In this document: piece after piece, positions 53,093 through 62,799 of the stretch
How positions within the stretch are numbered: position 1 is the first letter of the stretch
How the letters are laid out: every line of letters starts with the position of its first letter
Source: Phycisphaerae bacterium
GTDB taxonomy: Bacteria; Planctomycetota; Phycisphaerae; Tepidisphaerales; Tepidisphaeraceae
Assembly: GCA_026004655.1 (NCBI GenBank)
Contig: BPJO01000004.1
Location: 124,001 to 188,000 of the forward strand
Direction of reading: 5' to 3'
DNA length: 64,000 nucleotides
Program-made: the position numbers and the translations under genes
The notes under the pieces: generated by a model
Seen by the model: only the letters and a program-made list of their open reading frames with translations
Told to the model about the DNA's origin: nothing
The model's database searches: none

Positions 53093-54226
53093 TTATGGAT
53101 TTTGCCCATCAGTTTGAGTGGCAGTTGCTCGTGCTTGGGCACGTGTTTTCTTAGTGGGAGTAACGTTTCCCACACCGGAGATGTCTTTGTTCGCGAGATC
53201 AGGATCGAACTTAACAGTTTTCGATTCTCCGACACCAAAATCATTTGCCACGATTTTTGCGTATGCAATTGCCTTTTCATGTGTCAACTGCAGTTCAGAT
53301 TTTGTTCCATTGGCTTTCACGAGTAAGCATGATCGGGGCTTATCAAGATCAAGGACCAAGTTGCATCCTTGCCGAAGATAAGTTTGGGGAGGTGCTGTTA
53401 TCGCGATAAGTGACAGACCTAAGATATATCGACGAAGCTTAAGCGTCTTCTGTTCGTTCTGTTCGTCATTCCCTGCAGAGAGCAAACGCAGTGCGGCGAG
53501 GCTGAAAGTGACGTCACGCCGTACTCCCCCTCGGGCAATAACCCCACCATGAGTGGCAGAAGCCAAGGCATTTACAAACCCTCGTTGGGAAAGCGGATTC
53601 TTCTCGTCGCCGGTCGCTTTTTGCTGTTGCTCTTCTGTAATTAATCCTAGGTTCACATAATTGACGGGTGGGATGTATACAGCACTTCGTGTAAGCTTTT
53701 GTACGTCAAATGCACGGATGGTCGAAACGATAAGTCGGGGAAGTTTGGCCTGCGTGTCACGCGAGTCCCACACCCCGAAAACAAGCGATGTCGGCGCGAT
53801 CTTGGCCATGGGGAGTGCGTTGCCGTTTAATATGCGTTTGAAGGCGTCTTGTAACTCCTTATGTAATAATGTGCTGCGGACAATAGCATCGCCGGCGCGA
53901 TGGCCGGCTTCGAGCAGGTTGACTTTTTTTTCGCCGGCTTCAATGATGATCTGGGGCACAAGATCGCTATACGTGGGGTTGGCAAAGATCGGTTCGATGC
54001 GGTTGGCCTGGCTACCAACACTATCAACTATACAAACATTTTTCTCACCTTCAGGCGGGTCGATATTGTACCCACCGGGAAATTTACCGTCCTTGCTAGC
54101 GGCGTACGTTGCGGGAAAGATGACGCCATCGGGACCTTCAACGGAAACGAGTGGCTCACGAATCACGATAGCAGCAAAACTATCATTGGTTAGCCATTCG
54201 TCATAATACTGGCTCGGATCACTCAT
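53093..54226 (-). CDS. csb1: Type I-G/I-U Cas7 protein Csb1, module 2
   Basis: This 377-residue Cas7-like protein forms the backbone of the Cascade complex. It has the Csb1 (GSU0053) features VIREPLVSVEGPDGVIFPAT (from the strand VIREPLVSVEG), CIVDSVGSQANRIEP, VRSTLLHKELQDAF, FGVWDSRDTQAKLPRLIVST and RGGVRRDVTFSLAALRLL. The SQANR and WDSRD motifs are diagnostic. The end is a basic Thr/Lys/Ala tail. ATG at 54226 has AAAGGAG upstream and overlaps the csb3-like stop by 8 bp. Confidence 0.93.
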   Translation of the reverse strand: MSDPSQYYDEWLTNDSFAAIVIREPLVSVEGPDGVIFPATYAASKDGKFPGGYNIDPPEGEKNVCIVDSVGSQANRIEPIFANPTYSDLVPQIIIEAGEKKVNLLEAGHRAGDAIVRSTLLHKELQDAFKRILNGNALPMAKIAPTSLVFGVWDSRDTQAKLPRLIVSTIRAFDVQKLTRSAVYIPPVNYVNLGLITEEQQQKATGDEKNPLSQRGFVNALASATHGGVIARGGVRRDVTFSLAALRLLSAGNDEQNEQKTLKLRRYILGLSLIAITAPPQTYLRQGCNLVLDLDKPRSCLLVKANGTKSELQLTHEKAIAYAKIVANDFGVGESKTVKFDPDLANKDISGVGNVTPTKKTRAQARATATQTDGQNP

Positions 54227-55085
54227 CGCGGTCTCCTTTATATGGTTGTGCAGGTAAAAAACTTTTGAGATAGTCAGTTCTATACAACAAGGAAAACTCG
54301 AACACGGCCCCGGTCATTGGTACCGATCGATTAACAGCTGCTGATGCAATGCTCGGACTCAGTGGAATATTCCAGGCAACGTAGACGAAGCGGTTTAATT
54401 CTTGAAGGTTAAACGGTCGGAAGCGTTGCAAGCCGATAAAACAAAGCATTTCGAGGGCAGGTTTGCAGGAAACTTTGATTTGACCGGCTTTATTACTGGC
54501 CAGTGCATCAAAAACAAAACCGATGTCAATTCCGGAACCTTGTCCACCCAGATCAGAATCAAAATAAAACGGCAGACCGATGTCGTAGACGGATTTCCAC
54601 AACTCGTTGCCAGAGTTAATCCCTGCAACGCGTATTCCTTTATGCATTGCCTGCGTAATTGTGAGGATTGACTGTTGACCTGCCCATGTTTTTAACCGCG
54701 ATCCCCCTGAGTATTTGTCACGGAACCAATCGATACAAAAGGAAACTTGGCCCTTAAGAACGATGGGCAGCTCACGGTGAAGTTTGTCTAAGTGACCCTT
54801 CTCAGATTTCTGTGCAGCGGTGAGATCTTTGCTCTCCAACTTAGAAAACTCTTCTCGGCGAGCAATCTGTTCTGGCGTCAAGGTATTAGTAATCTCGCTT
54901 TCCGAAATCGTTTGAAGGATGAGATCACATGCAGCGTCTGGTGCATTTAAGTGGAAGGAGTCGTGATCAAACCAACCCTCTGCCCCTGGCCACAGGCGAT
55001 CAGCAAGCTCCAATAGCCCGCAGCATGCAAAGAATTGGCCGGGGTTGGTCAGGTCTACCGGGATGGTAATATTGGCTTGGCTCAT
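54219..55085 (-). CDS. csb3: Csb3-like subunit of the second I-G/I-U module
   Basis: This 288-residue protein begins DLTNPGQFFACCGLLELADR, then LWPGAEGWFDHD, which is the N-terminal pattern of Csb3/Cas8-like I-U subunits. A later conserved loop is YSGGSRLKTWAGQQSILTIT, and the family core FDSDLGGQGSGIDIGFVFDA follows. It is much shorter than Csx17 (748 residues) in the neighbouring module, so this module has a different large subunit. It overlaps cas3 and csb1 by 4 and 8 bp. The identification rests on N-terminal and order similarity to known I-U loci; the exact family name is less certain than the role. Confidence 0.75.
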   Translation of the reverse strand: MSQANITIPVDLTNPGQFFACCGLLELADRLWPGAEGWFDHDSFHLNAPDAACDLILQTISESEITNTLTPEQIARREEFSKLESKDLTAAQKSEKGHLDKLHRELPIVLKGQVSFCIDWFRDKYSGGSRLKTWAGQQSILTITQAMHKGIRVAGINSGNELWKSVYDIGLPFYFDSDLGGQGSGIDIGFVFDALASNKAGQIKVSCKPALEMLCFIGLQRFRPFNLQELNRFVYVAWNIPLSPSIASAAVNRSVPMTGAVFEFSLLYRTDYLKSFLPAQPYKGDRDE

Positions 55086-57841
55086 ACGGACGCCTCCTCA
55101 GAGAATTCGTTGGAAAGTCCCGGTGCCTCAGGATTGATTCCAGCGGTGTCGGCTGAAGACTGGGAGTAGTCGATCTCCTCTGGGGTACTAGCCATCGCAT
55201 CTGCGCAGCGGAGCAGATTCTCCAGCCAGGCCAATCCCCACCAGCCATATTTCCGTTGCAAACGGGCAAACCGACAAATGGCTTGGGTGTGAATCTCTTC
55301 AGATCGGTCTTCAGCATCAGGGTCGAAGGCGCCTTTTGGGAAATGGGGGCGACCCCGTCCGTGGTGGACAGCAATCAGATGCATCGCCAGATCGAAAACG
55401 TCCTGTGAGATGACTTGACCCGTCGGATCGAGCAATTTTCCCTCTTGCATCGCTTGGGTAAACTCTCGCAACGACCCGAACTCGTGTCGATAACCGCGGG
55501 GGTCTTTTTTCATTTCTGCGCCGGACTTGGCCATCGGTTGATCGGGACGATTAAACCCGGAGGGAAACGTAAGCAGTCGCTGCCAGCGGTCGCGATTCTT
55601 ACCATGATCGTGGTAATCGGCGGCTAGTCTTACAGCACATTTGATCTCGTCCGACAACGGCAATGTTTGGAGCATGCTGTCCACGGTTTGACGAACCTTG
55701 CTCACATGATCGTTCAGGGTTTGTGGTTCTAACCCGACCTCTTCTCGCTCTGCCTGTGGAACGTAGCTGACCAGCTTGATCGTTTGATCCTCAGTCGATT
55801 CAAGTATGAGGGTAAAGCGGGCTGATCTTTGTGGTTTTGCGCCGTCCGGAGTAAGCGGCGTGCTTTCGGATTCACCATCTTCGTTGGTCTTGATCGTTTC
55901 GCGATAACGTCCAGACACATCCGCAACATCGGGGGCTTGTTTCGATTGATCTGTCAGTTCGTTTTGCTCGGCATTTGAGATGTTCGGGGCATTGGCGTCG
56001 AGGAATCCCTCGCCACGTTCGATCCCGCCAAAGGACGCAGGCAGGACCAGTTCGGCGTACCGGATCGGGCCATCGGACGCTTTCCAATTTTTATCCGTGA
56101 TCAAGCCAATAAATTTTTCGACGGTCATCAACTGAAGCCCTGCACGATCGAGCACCACAGCAGCCTGCCGAAGTTTTTCGAGCTGATCCGGTGCGAGTGT
56201 TTTCTGTAATTTCTGCCATCGCTCAACGAGCACTTCGGCGACACGATCAGATCGATTCGAAAGGGTTTCGCGTGTGAGGATTCGGTGTGCGTCAAACCAT
56301 TCTTCCACGTCTTCCAGTTCCAGATCGGCGAATCCGGGCAGATCGAGTTCTGCTCGCCAGGCGACGGTGGTTTGGGGCAATTCGTCTTGAACTCCTCGCA
56401 ACCAGGGTCCGACTTCGGGTCGGCCGGGCATCGGTTCGACGATGCTGGTCATGCTCCAGTTGTCAAGCAAAATGTCGGTCAGTTCCGAGATATCTGGTTG
56501 TGGGGAACAGGCAAAGGTGTAGGTGTCTTTCCAATCTGCGTTTTTCAGTGTTGCGATGCTCTCTGGGCTCAGCGATATACCTTCGGTCAGAAGTGAGACG
56601 CATTTCGCGACTGCTTTATCGACATCCGTCTTTTCGGAAAATGTTTTGGGTTTGATAAGAATGATTTTTGCTTCGCCATCGCCGCGGCGATTCACCCGAC
56701 CGAGTCGCTGGATGAATGAGTCGAGGGTGGTTGCGTCGCAGACCATGTGGTCAGCATTCAGATCGATTCCGACTTCACCGGCACTGGTAGAGACGAGGAA
56801 GACGGGTTGGTTGTCTTTATCTCCGGGCTTTTCACTCCCGTCCAGGAAACGTTGGAATACAGATTTCGTGATGAGTTCGTCTCGTTCGAGACCCCGCATC
56901 GTACCGGTGAGGACTTCAACGGAGCTGGCGTACGGTCCGGGATTCTTCCCACGAGATTCATGTTGCTTGATTATCTCGGAGATCTTGATGGCATCTTCTG
57001 GTTTTCGGACGAAAACAACGATACGTTTGCCTTTCAGATCGGCGTCTTTGGCCAGCTGAATAGCTTCACGGGCAAGTTTTTCGCTCAACTTTTCCTTTTC
57101 TCCGAGTTCTATGATCCTCGAGAGTGTCTTTTTGGCCACAAAGCATTTTCGGGTGATTTTATCGTTGAGATCTTCTTCTTCGAGAATGAACTGGGACGGA
57201 TCGTCGTTCGAGGTCGTTGCCGACATGCGGATGACACGCATCGGTTTTATGCCTGTTACGCTGCCATACCTGGGTGTGTGTGTTTGAAAGGTTTCGATCG
57301 AGTTCAGGAGCTTCTCAAACGGTTTGGAGAGGTGGGCTTCATCGAGTACCAGTAGTGAATCCATACCGAGCAGGCCGGCTTCGAGCGGTCGGCGTTTGTA
57401 GCTGGATCGGTAGCCAGAAAACAGCAGGGCAGAACCGATCAGATCGACCGTTCCGATAATGATAGCGGATTGGGTGGGGTTGCGGGACCACTCGCGGTTG
57501 TCGGCGCGTTCGCCGCGAAGAGTCGAAACGGCCAGATTCGTATCCGTCTTGAACACGGATTTGACTCCGTCTTTCAACTTGATTGCTAGATCGGTGGCTT
57601 GATCGACCACGGTTCGACGATCAACAACGTAGATCAGACGGGTGGGTATCTTTTCCGGGTGCATGATACGTGCGATCAACCAGATCGCCATGATCATGGT
57701 TTTGCCCAGGCCAGTTGGCAGATCGATCACGCGCGGAAGTTCGGACAGAAAATACTTATGATACAATCGTTTTTGCCAGCATTGTGGCTGGAAGCCGGTC
57801 AGCTTTTCGAACAAGGATTCGAAAGAATCGGATTCAAGCAT
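55082..57841 (-). CDS. cas3: Type I-G/I-U Cas3, helicase with C-terminal HD nuclease, module 2
   Basis: This 919-residue protein unwinds and degrades target DNA. Its order is reversed compared with typical Cas3: the SF2 helicase comes first (Walker A LPTGLGKT near residue 44, LVLDEAH near residue 160, SAGEVGIDLNADH, FIQRLGRVNRRG). The HD nuclease is at the C-terminal end (LAADYHDHGKNRDRWQRLLT, then HLIAVHHGRGRP). This layout is typical of I-G Cas3. ATG at 57841 has GGGAGA 11 bases upstream; a TTG at 57886 is the alternative, 2 bp after the preceding gene. Stop overlaps csb3 by 4 bp. Confidence 0.93.
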   Translation of the reverse strand: MLESDSFESLFEKLTGFQPQCWQKRLYHKYFLSELPRVIDLPTGLGKTMIMAIWLIARIMHPEKIPTRLIYVVDRRTVVDQATDLAIKLKDGVKSVFKTDTNLAVSTLRGERADNREWSRNPTQSAIIIGTVDLIGSALLFSGYRSSYKRRPLEAGLLGMDSLLVLDEAHLSKPFEKLLNSIETFQTHTPRYGSVTGIKPMRVIRMSATTSNDDPSQFILEEEDLNDKITRKCFVAKKTLSRIIELGEKEKLSEKLAREAIQLAKDADLKGKRIVVFVRKPEDAIKISEIIKQHESRGKNPGPYASSVEVLTGTMRGLERDELITKSVFQRFLDGSEKPGDKDNQPVFLVSTSAGEVGIDLNADHMVCDATTLDSFIQRLGRVNRRGDGEAKIILIKPKTFSEKTDVDKAVAKCVSLLTEGISLSPESIATLKNADWKDTYTFACSPQPDISELTDILLDNWSMTSIVEPMPGRPEVGPWLRGVQDELPQTTVAWRAELDLPGFADLELEDVEEWFDAHRILTRETLSNRSDRVAEVLVERWQKLQKTLAPDQLEKLRQAAVVLDRAGLQLMTVEKFIGLITDKNWKASDGPIRYAELVLPASFGGIERGEGFLDANAPNISNAEQNELTDQSKQAPDVADVSGRYRETIKTNEDGESESTPLTPDGAKPQRSARFTLILESTEDQTIKLVSYVPQAEREEVGLEPQTLNDHVSKVRQTVDSMLQTLPLSDEIKCAVRLAADYHDHGKNRDRWQRLLTFPSGFNRPDQPMAKSGAEMKKDPRGYRHEFGSLREFTQAMQEGKLLDPTGQVISQDVFDLAMHLIAVHHGRGRPHFPKGAFDPDAEDRSEEIHTQAICRFARLQRKYGWWGLAWLENLLRCADAMASTPEEIDYSQSSADTAGINPEAPGLSNEFSEEASV

Positions 57842-57888
57842 GTCGATGGTTCTCCCACGTCTGCTGGTGAGGTCCTTTCCGTTCAATT

Positions 57889-59523
57889 TCAGATCCTTGC
57901 ATTATCTGGCGTGTAAGAAGCATTGTTGGTTACAGCTCTCATGAGTCCCAAACCAAAATGCGATGCATAACCGAGGCAGATTGGTCCGGAAATCGGTTGA
58001 TCAAACCGGAGTCGGAGTCCGTAGCCAGCGTCCACCTTGGGAGGATCTCCACCATGAACTCGGCGGCGAACGAAATGACGCAGTGAGCGGGTTAATTCCT
58101 GATCGATCTCGACTCGGGTGGCTCGCGGCAGCCCCCGAGAAGCGAGTTCGGCTTGTACTTGGCCCTCAAGGGTATCTTTGCCTCTGGCTTTGAGGAACCG
58201 TGGCGGAACGAAGGGCGTGATACTCTCCCAGACCTTCGTACCTTTGTTCGCATCTTTAGAAACGCCGATTATCTGTTCAATCGATTCTCTGAACTTGTCC
58301 GGCAAGTGATACAAGTCTTTGAACTCGCCAAGGCCCACCAAGGCTAACTGCAAATCGCCCACACCGCCTTTGGTCCAGGTTCGCCGCAAGGTGCGGATGG
58401 CTCGTTGAGCCGCATCGCGAAGGCCCATCGCCGCATAAATGATGATGTGATCGAGTCGGCCATCGCCATCGAGGTCAACCGGAATCGTGTGGGCGTGTTT
58501 GTGGTGGTCGTGAAGCGGTTGACCCAATTCGTCTTTCCCGGTCAGTTCCGGGCAGTTCACGCGCTGGTCATTGCCCAGACGACCGATGATCGCTCGATGG
58601 AATAACTCGGCCTGCGGTAGCGTTCGGGTCACCGGAGGCAACGCCGAGCGATTGCCGCTGGGCGTCGTGATGGCCAGAAGCATCATCGAGACCGGACGGG
58701 AAGGCACCGGCCGACGCCTGGTCGGAACCCCAACCTGCAACGCGTCACTCCGACGCCAGTACAGAACGCGTTGCGAACCGGGGGGCTGCGACCAGCCGTG
58801 GCCTTTCCACCAGGCCGTATCCTTGGTCAGGCAGGCAATCAAATCGGGCGGATAAGGCTCGATGGCTTTCCCCCGATCTTTAAGCAATTTGGCGATCGGC
58901 TTCTTCTTTCCTTCGGGGAGCGGATAGGGTGCGAGCGCCGCTTCCGCTTGCTGTTTCTGCCAAGTCCCATAATCAGCCGGTGGAATGGCGGCCATCAGCG
59001 ACACTTGCTCCCATCCCGGACCGCGATGCTCTCCGTCCTGACACGGAACGGCGTTCCACTCGGCCAGTTCATCCGTCATTTCCGCTTCGACCCAACTCTC
59101 GCTGCGGCCCAGATACCCCAGTGCGGCAACCAACGTGCGGAGAAGTTCGGTTTCCTCGGCATCGATTTCGCACGGCCAGTGAATCAGCAATACATCCTCA
59201 CCGACATTGGCCCAGGTATCGAAGACGAGCGTTGTCTTCTCCCGACCTTTATCCAAGGTTCCAATCGGCATGAAGTGCCGACTGTGGGCAGCGCTGGCAT
59301 CGGGCAGATGATATTTCGGCAGCACGGCCGCCAGCTTGTCGATCAATCGCCGGGCGACGGGTGGCACCTCGAGCCAGCCTTGACTGGAGAAGCCACAAGC
59401 GATCAGCGCACGCAGCAGTCGCCACGGACTAGGCGGCCATTCGATGAGCCCTTCGTTGACATGGTGTCCCCAGGGTGTGGCATGGTAACGCCCACCGGGG
59501 AACCGCAGTGTGATCGTTGGCAT
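57889..59523 (-). CDS. csb2: Type I-G Cas5-Cas6 fusion Csb2, module 1
   Basis: This 544-residue Csb2 protein has the N-terminal core TITLRFPGGRYHATPWGHHV and EWPPSPWRLLRALIACG, the middle HAHTIPVDLDGDGRLDHIII, and the C-terminal glycine loop GPICLGYASHFGLGLMRAV. It is only distantly similar to the other Csb2 at 51397-53082; they share the WPPSPxRLLxAL motif and the C-terminal loop. The two copies are thus long separated paralogs or were gained separately. ATG at 59523 with AAAGGAA upstream; 11 bp after csb1. The next gene in the transcript is cas3 of module 2. Confidence 0.9.
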   Translation of the reverse strand: MPTITLRFPGGRYHATPWGHHVNEGLIEWPPSPWRLLRALIACGFSSQGWLEVPPVARRLIDKLAAVLPKYHLPDASAAHSRHFMPIGTLDKGREKTTLVFDTWANVGEDVLLIHWPCEIDAEETELLRTLVAALGYLGRSESWVEAEMTDELAEWNAVPCQDGEHRGPGWEQVSLMAAIPPADYGTWQKQQAEAALAPYPLPEGKKKPIAKLLKDRGKAIEPYPPDLIACLTKDTAWWKGHGWSQPPGSQRVLYWRRSDALQVGVPTRRRPVPSRPVSMMLLAITTPSGNRSALPPVTRTLPQAELFHRAIIGRLGNDQRVNCPELTGKDELGQPLHDHHKHAHTIPVDLDGDGRLDHIIIYAAMGLRDAAQRAIRTLRRTWTKGGVGDLQLALVGLGEFKDLYHLPDKFRESIEQIIGVSKDANKGTKVWESITPFVPPRFLKARGKDTLEGQVQAELASRGLPRATRVEIDQELTRSLRHFVRRRVHGGDPPKVDAGYGLRLRFDQPISGPICLGYASHFGLGLMRAVTNNASYTPDNARI

Positions 59524-59534
59524 CGTGGGTTCCT

Positions 59535-60560
59535 TTATTCGTCGGTTTCGCTGTCCGATTCTTCGTCATCGGCGGAATCGTCGTCGTCTTTCTTCTTCTT
59601 GTCCTTAGTCTTTGTGAGGTCGTCCTCGAAGGTGACGGGGGTATGCTTCATCAGGCCTTTGCATTCGGCGATGGCCTCTCTGACCGCCGATTCGAGGTCG
59701 CCCAGTGAAGGCAATTTAAAACCAGCGGGGCGAGTCGCGACTAGATTGTCCCGATCGACCGGTTCTAGATCACACGCGGTCCGCAAACGCAGGTCGCCGT
59801 CGAGGAGTTTCCGCACCCGGTACAGCGCGAGCAGGATCAGCAGTCGCTCGACTTTGTCTCCGAGGCCGTAGCCGCGAATCTGGGCTAGGTCGAGGTTGAT
59901 ATGGCAATCGATCCGATCCGCGACGTATTCATCTCGTGCGAAGGGGACGTTGCCGAAACCTTCTTTGGAGGTTTTGCCTTCGTCCTTCGTGGCCTTGACA
60001 CGATCAATCTTAACGCCGCCGGATGGTGCGACTTGTATGCCTGATGCTTCAATGAAGGCCGACAGTGCCCGAGCGATGCGAAGTCTGCCGTCAATTGATT
60101 CTAGAAATACGCCATGGATCAGACAGCCAACATCGTATTTCAGAAGCGCCTCGATGAACTTCTTCCTGTCAACAGGCTCTTCTTTGCTCGCTCCGATCGC
60201 TTCAGGAAGTGTCTTCGTGTAGAACTCGCCTTGCGACCGCTCGATGTACACGCTGTTCAGCCGATGAGCTTCCAGCATCGAATCGGTCAGGAAGGCTCCC
60301 TTGCGGGTGACGGTCACGTGGCTGATGCCGTCCAGCGCAGTGACGGGCTTGTTCGTCGCAGCATCCCAGCAGGTCGCTTCGAGTCGATTGGCCATGCTCT
60401 GGGCACTTTCGACGAGGAGCTTCGGACCGTCTTTGGTCTGGTAGGTCGCGGCGCCGAGACTGGGAAAGCCAGTCGGTTGGAAACGATCGCCTTGCAGCGG
60501 TTTGAGGGGCACCGTCAGCAGGAGGCGATTCACAGTGTCGAGGGAGCTGAGATCAAGCAT
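59535..60560 (-). CDS. csb1: Type I-G Cas7 protein Csb1, module 1, with acidic tail
   Basis: This 341-residue Cas7 backbone protein shows Csb1 features: LKPLQGDRFQPTGFPSLGAA, LLVESAQSMANRLEATCWD, LEAHRLNSVYIERS, YDVGCLIHGVFLE and RIARALSAFIEASGI. The end is a strongly charged tail, with lysines followed by long Asp/Glu/Ser runs over about 25 residues, absent from the other Csb1. I chose ATG at 60560 with AAAGGA upstream, because the family starts here; it overlaps the csx17 stop by 8 bp. The tail may be a real disordered region or a site for protein contacts. Confidence 0.92.
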   Translation of the reverse strand: MLDLSSLDTVNRLLLTVPLKPLQGDRFQPTGFPSLGAATYQTKDGPKLLVESAQSMANRLEATCWDAATNKPVTALDGISHVTVTRKGAFLTDSMLEAHRLNSVYIERSQGEFYTKTLPEAIGASKEEPVDRKKFIEALLKYDVGCLIHGVFLESIDGRLRIARALSAFIEASGIQVAPSGGVKIDRVKATKDEGKTSKEGFGNVPFARDEYVADRIDCHINLDLAQIRGYGLGDKVERLLILLALYRVRKLLDGDLRLRTACDLEPVDRDNLVATRPAGFKLPSLGDLESAVREAIAECKGLMKHTPVTFEDDLTKTKDKKKKDDDDSADDEESDSETDE

Positions 60561-62799
60561 GGAGTAATCCTTTCTTTGAGGGGTCAAGAAGTTTCATAGC
60601 GGTTTCTGCAATTTGTTGATGAATGGGGAAGGCCAGAGCGGCGGCCCAGCGGCGGGCTGTTTCGGGGTCCGTGGTGCCGGCATACATCGGCGGGCGGATG
60701 CCGACCGATCGCAACCGTTGCCGGGCAATTTCGATCGCTCGTGCGGCATCGCCGGCGATCAGTAAGCGCACGATGCGTTCATCGGCCGGAATGTCGTGCA
60801 CGTCGTCGATGGCAAACGGCAGGCAACACAACCGCACCGCCAGCCAGCATTCGTCCGGCATTTCGTTGGATTCGCGACTTCGTGGTAGATGCTCGCGTGA
60901 CCACTGGTCCCACTTGATGGTCATGAAGGCGCGGGCTAGGCCGAACAGCCGATCGAGATCGATGGCCCCGCTGAGAAATTGGGCCAGATCGTCGAGCCTG
61001 GCCCCGCACCCCGCCGCGGCCACCAACCGGGAGCGACGTTGACCCCGCTGGGCCGCTTCGATCAGACGACGCTCGACGATCGCAGCCAGATCGCGCAGCG
61101 GATCACGACCGGAAACAACGACACGCGGATCATTAACCAATCGCTTCTCAGCCGTCTGGAATCGCCTCGCCCCCGGCTCCAGGGGCAAGAGATGGTGACG
61201 AATCGGGTCGCTCGGTTTCTTCTCGAAGTAACTGGCCGCGGCACTGCCCAAAGCCAAGGCGAGGCGGAACTCCGCCGATTGATCTGCCACTGCCGAAACC
61301 CAGTCGGGTCGGAGAGCGGGGATCGGTCCAGCGTCGATGCCAGTACCGCTGGCCTGGAGGGATTCGATCTCGGCCGCGGCCAGGAGGATGGCCTGCCAGC
61401 GCTCGGGTGTGTGGTCATGCGTCAACGCGGCGAAGACAGCATCCGCGAGGCGACGCTCGGCGTGAACCAGCCGGGCCGGGGCGTTCTCGCCCCGGCTTAG
61501 GCGTTGCAGCCGATCCATCCAGGCGGCCAGATCATCAATCAGGTAAGCGCGAGGATGATGACGAACTTGAACTCGGCCCAGCGGCACGGCGAGAGTGGAC
61601 TGACCTTTACGTTCCAGGTAGCCGTACCGCACGAAGGCTTCGACTCCGCGAGCTACACCCAGCCGGCTGATCGCACGGGTGGCGTCAATGGGACGTGCTG
61701 CAGTCTCTCTGGCCAGTTGCATACGACCCTCGCCGAGCAGGCTCTGCAATTCTGAAAGCAGCAATGGTTGCGACCAAAGAGGCATCCATTGTTCGCCACG
61801 CTGGGCATCTTCCGATCCTGTTGAGGCGAATCCTGCTGCGTGTGCGTGAACTGCGAAAGGTGCACTGGCACGAGCCATCGCGTTGGGATCAAGGGTTCGC
61901 GTCGCTCGTGACGAGAAGAGCACGGCCCCTTCCAACAGGAATATGTAATCCCAAGGGTTTAGATGAGTGTCATGCTGCGACCCAGTGCCCGTGGTGATAT
62001 TCGCCCCACCAGCTCCTGTCGGGAAGAATTGACCGACCTTTCCTGCCGCTTTGGACAAGTATCCGGTTGAGTGCTCGGCAAACAATGCGTTCCGGAGAAG
62101 GGCTGCATTAAGTTTCGTATCCTTTGGAATCAAGACGAGGCTCAGATTTTCAAAGAATCTCCCTGTGTAGTCGATGCCGCCATCGTTGCCGCCGCTACCC
62201 CACATCCACGGATACTTGATCTTTTCTTCCGCCTCCACAAGCGCACTTCGGTAGAACGGTGTCGAGCGTGAGAAACGGACCAGCACCTGTTGAACCTGTG
62301 CTTTGCCGGAATCGTCTTTCGGAATCACGGAGAGAACTGGACCATTACCATGAGGGATAATTAGCAACTTTTCGAGTTGCTTTTTCTCCAGCGTGGAGAC
62401 GTCAACGCGGCGGCAATACTTGGGAAGAACTTGCCGAATCTCGTCCACAGCCGCTTGTAGAGCCTGGACACGAGGCCCCCCCTTTGCAAGCAACTCATCA
62501 AGTGCAGCTGCATTCTTGCTATTTCGGAGTTTCTTCTTCTTAGCATCCCAGGTGCGGTAGAACCCACTACCGGCGTTCCACGGCGCAATTAGTGGCGTTG
62601 GTTCGTACTTCTCCAGGAAGAACGTTTCCAGGTCCTGCTTGGAGAGCTTGGTCAGCAGGCAGAAGCGTTCGCCGTCCCACCAGCCGCGGGCTTGGGGGTC
62701 GGCCTGCTCGCCGACGAGCCGCAGAATGCCCAAGGCCTTCAGGTAGTTCGCCAGGGGTGCCGGGGCGCAGCCCTTCACGATGTGCAAGTGCATGGTCAT
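60553..62799 (-). CDS. csx17: Type I-G large subunit Csx17 (Cas8)
   Basis: This 748-residue protein is the Csx17-type large subunit thought to recognise the target PAM and complete the Cascade complex. The N-terminus is diagnostic: HIVKGCAPAPLANYLKALGI, then LRLVGEQADPQARGWWDGE. The next family motif, WNAGSGFYRTWDAKKKKLRN, and a glycine-rich region with GSGGNDGGIDYTGRFFENL are also present. The start at 62799 overlaps the cas3 stop by 4 bp (ATGA). A frame open to 62928 belongs to the overlap with cas3. Confidence 0.94.
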   Translation of the reverse strand: MTMHLHIVKGCAPAPLANYLKALGILRLVGEQADPQARGWWDGERFCLLTKLSKQDLETFFLEKYEPTPLIAPWNAGSGFYRTWDAKKKKLRNSKNAAALDELLAKGGPRVQALQAAVDEIRQVLPKYCRRVDVSTLEKKQLEKLLIIPHGNGPVLSVIPKDDSGKAQVQQVLVRFSRSTPFYRSALVEAEEKIKYPWMWGSGGNDGGIDYTGRFFENLSLVLIPKDTKLNAALLRNALFAEHSTGYLSKAAGKVGQFFPTGAGGANITTGTGSQHDTHLNPWDYIFLLEGAVLFSSRATRTLDPNAMARASAPFAVHAHAAGFASTGSEDAQRGEQWMPLWSQPLLLSELQSLLGEGRMQLARETAARPIDATRAISRLGVARGVEAFVRYGYLERKGQSTLAVPLGRVQVRHHPRAYLIDDLAAWMDRLQRLSRGENAPARLVHAERRLADAVFAALTHDHTPERWQAILLAAAEIESLQASGTGIDAGPIPALRPDWVSAVADQSAEFRLALALGSAAASYFEKKPSDPIRHHLLPLEPGARRFQTAEKRLVNDPRVVVSGRDPLRDLAAIVERRLIEAAQRGQRRSRLVAAAGCGARLDDLAQFLSGAIDLDRLFGLARAFMTIKWDQWSREHLPRSRESNEMPDECWLAVRLCCLPFAIDDVHDIPADERIVRLLIAGDAARAIEIARQRLRSVGIRPPMYAGTTDPETARRWAAALAFPIHQQIAETAMKLLDPSKKGLLHA

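Noticed and set aside
58771-59871. 366-codon frame on the plus strand, antisense to csb2 and csb1
   Set aside because: The minus-strand genes have clear Csb2 and Csb1 motifs; the plus frame has none.
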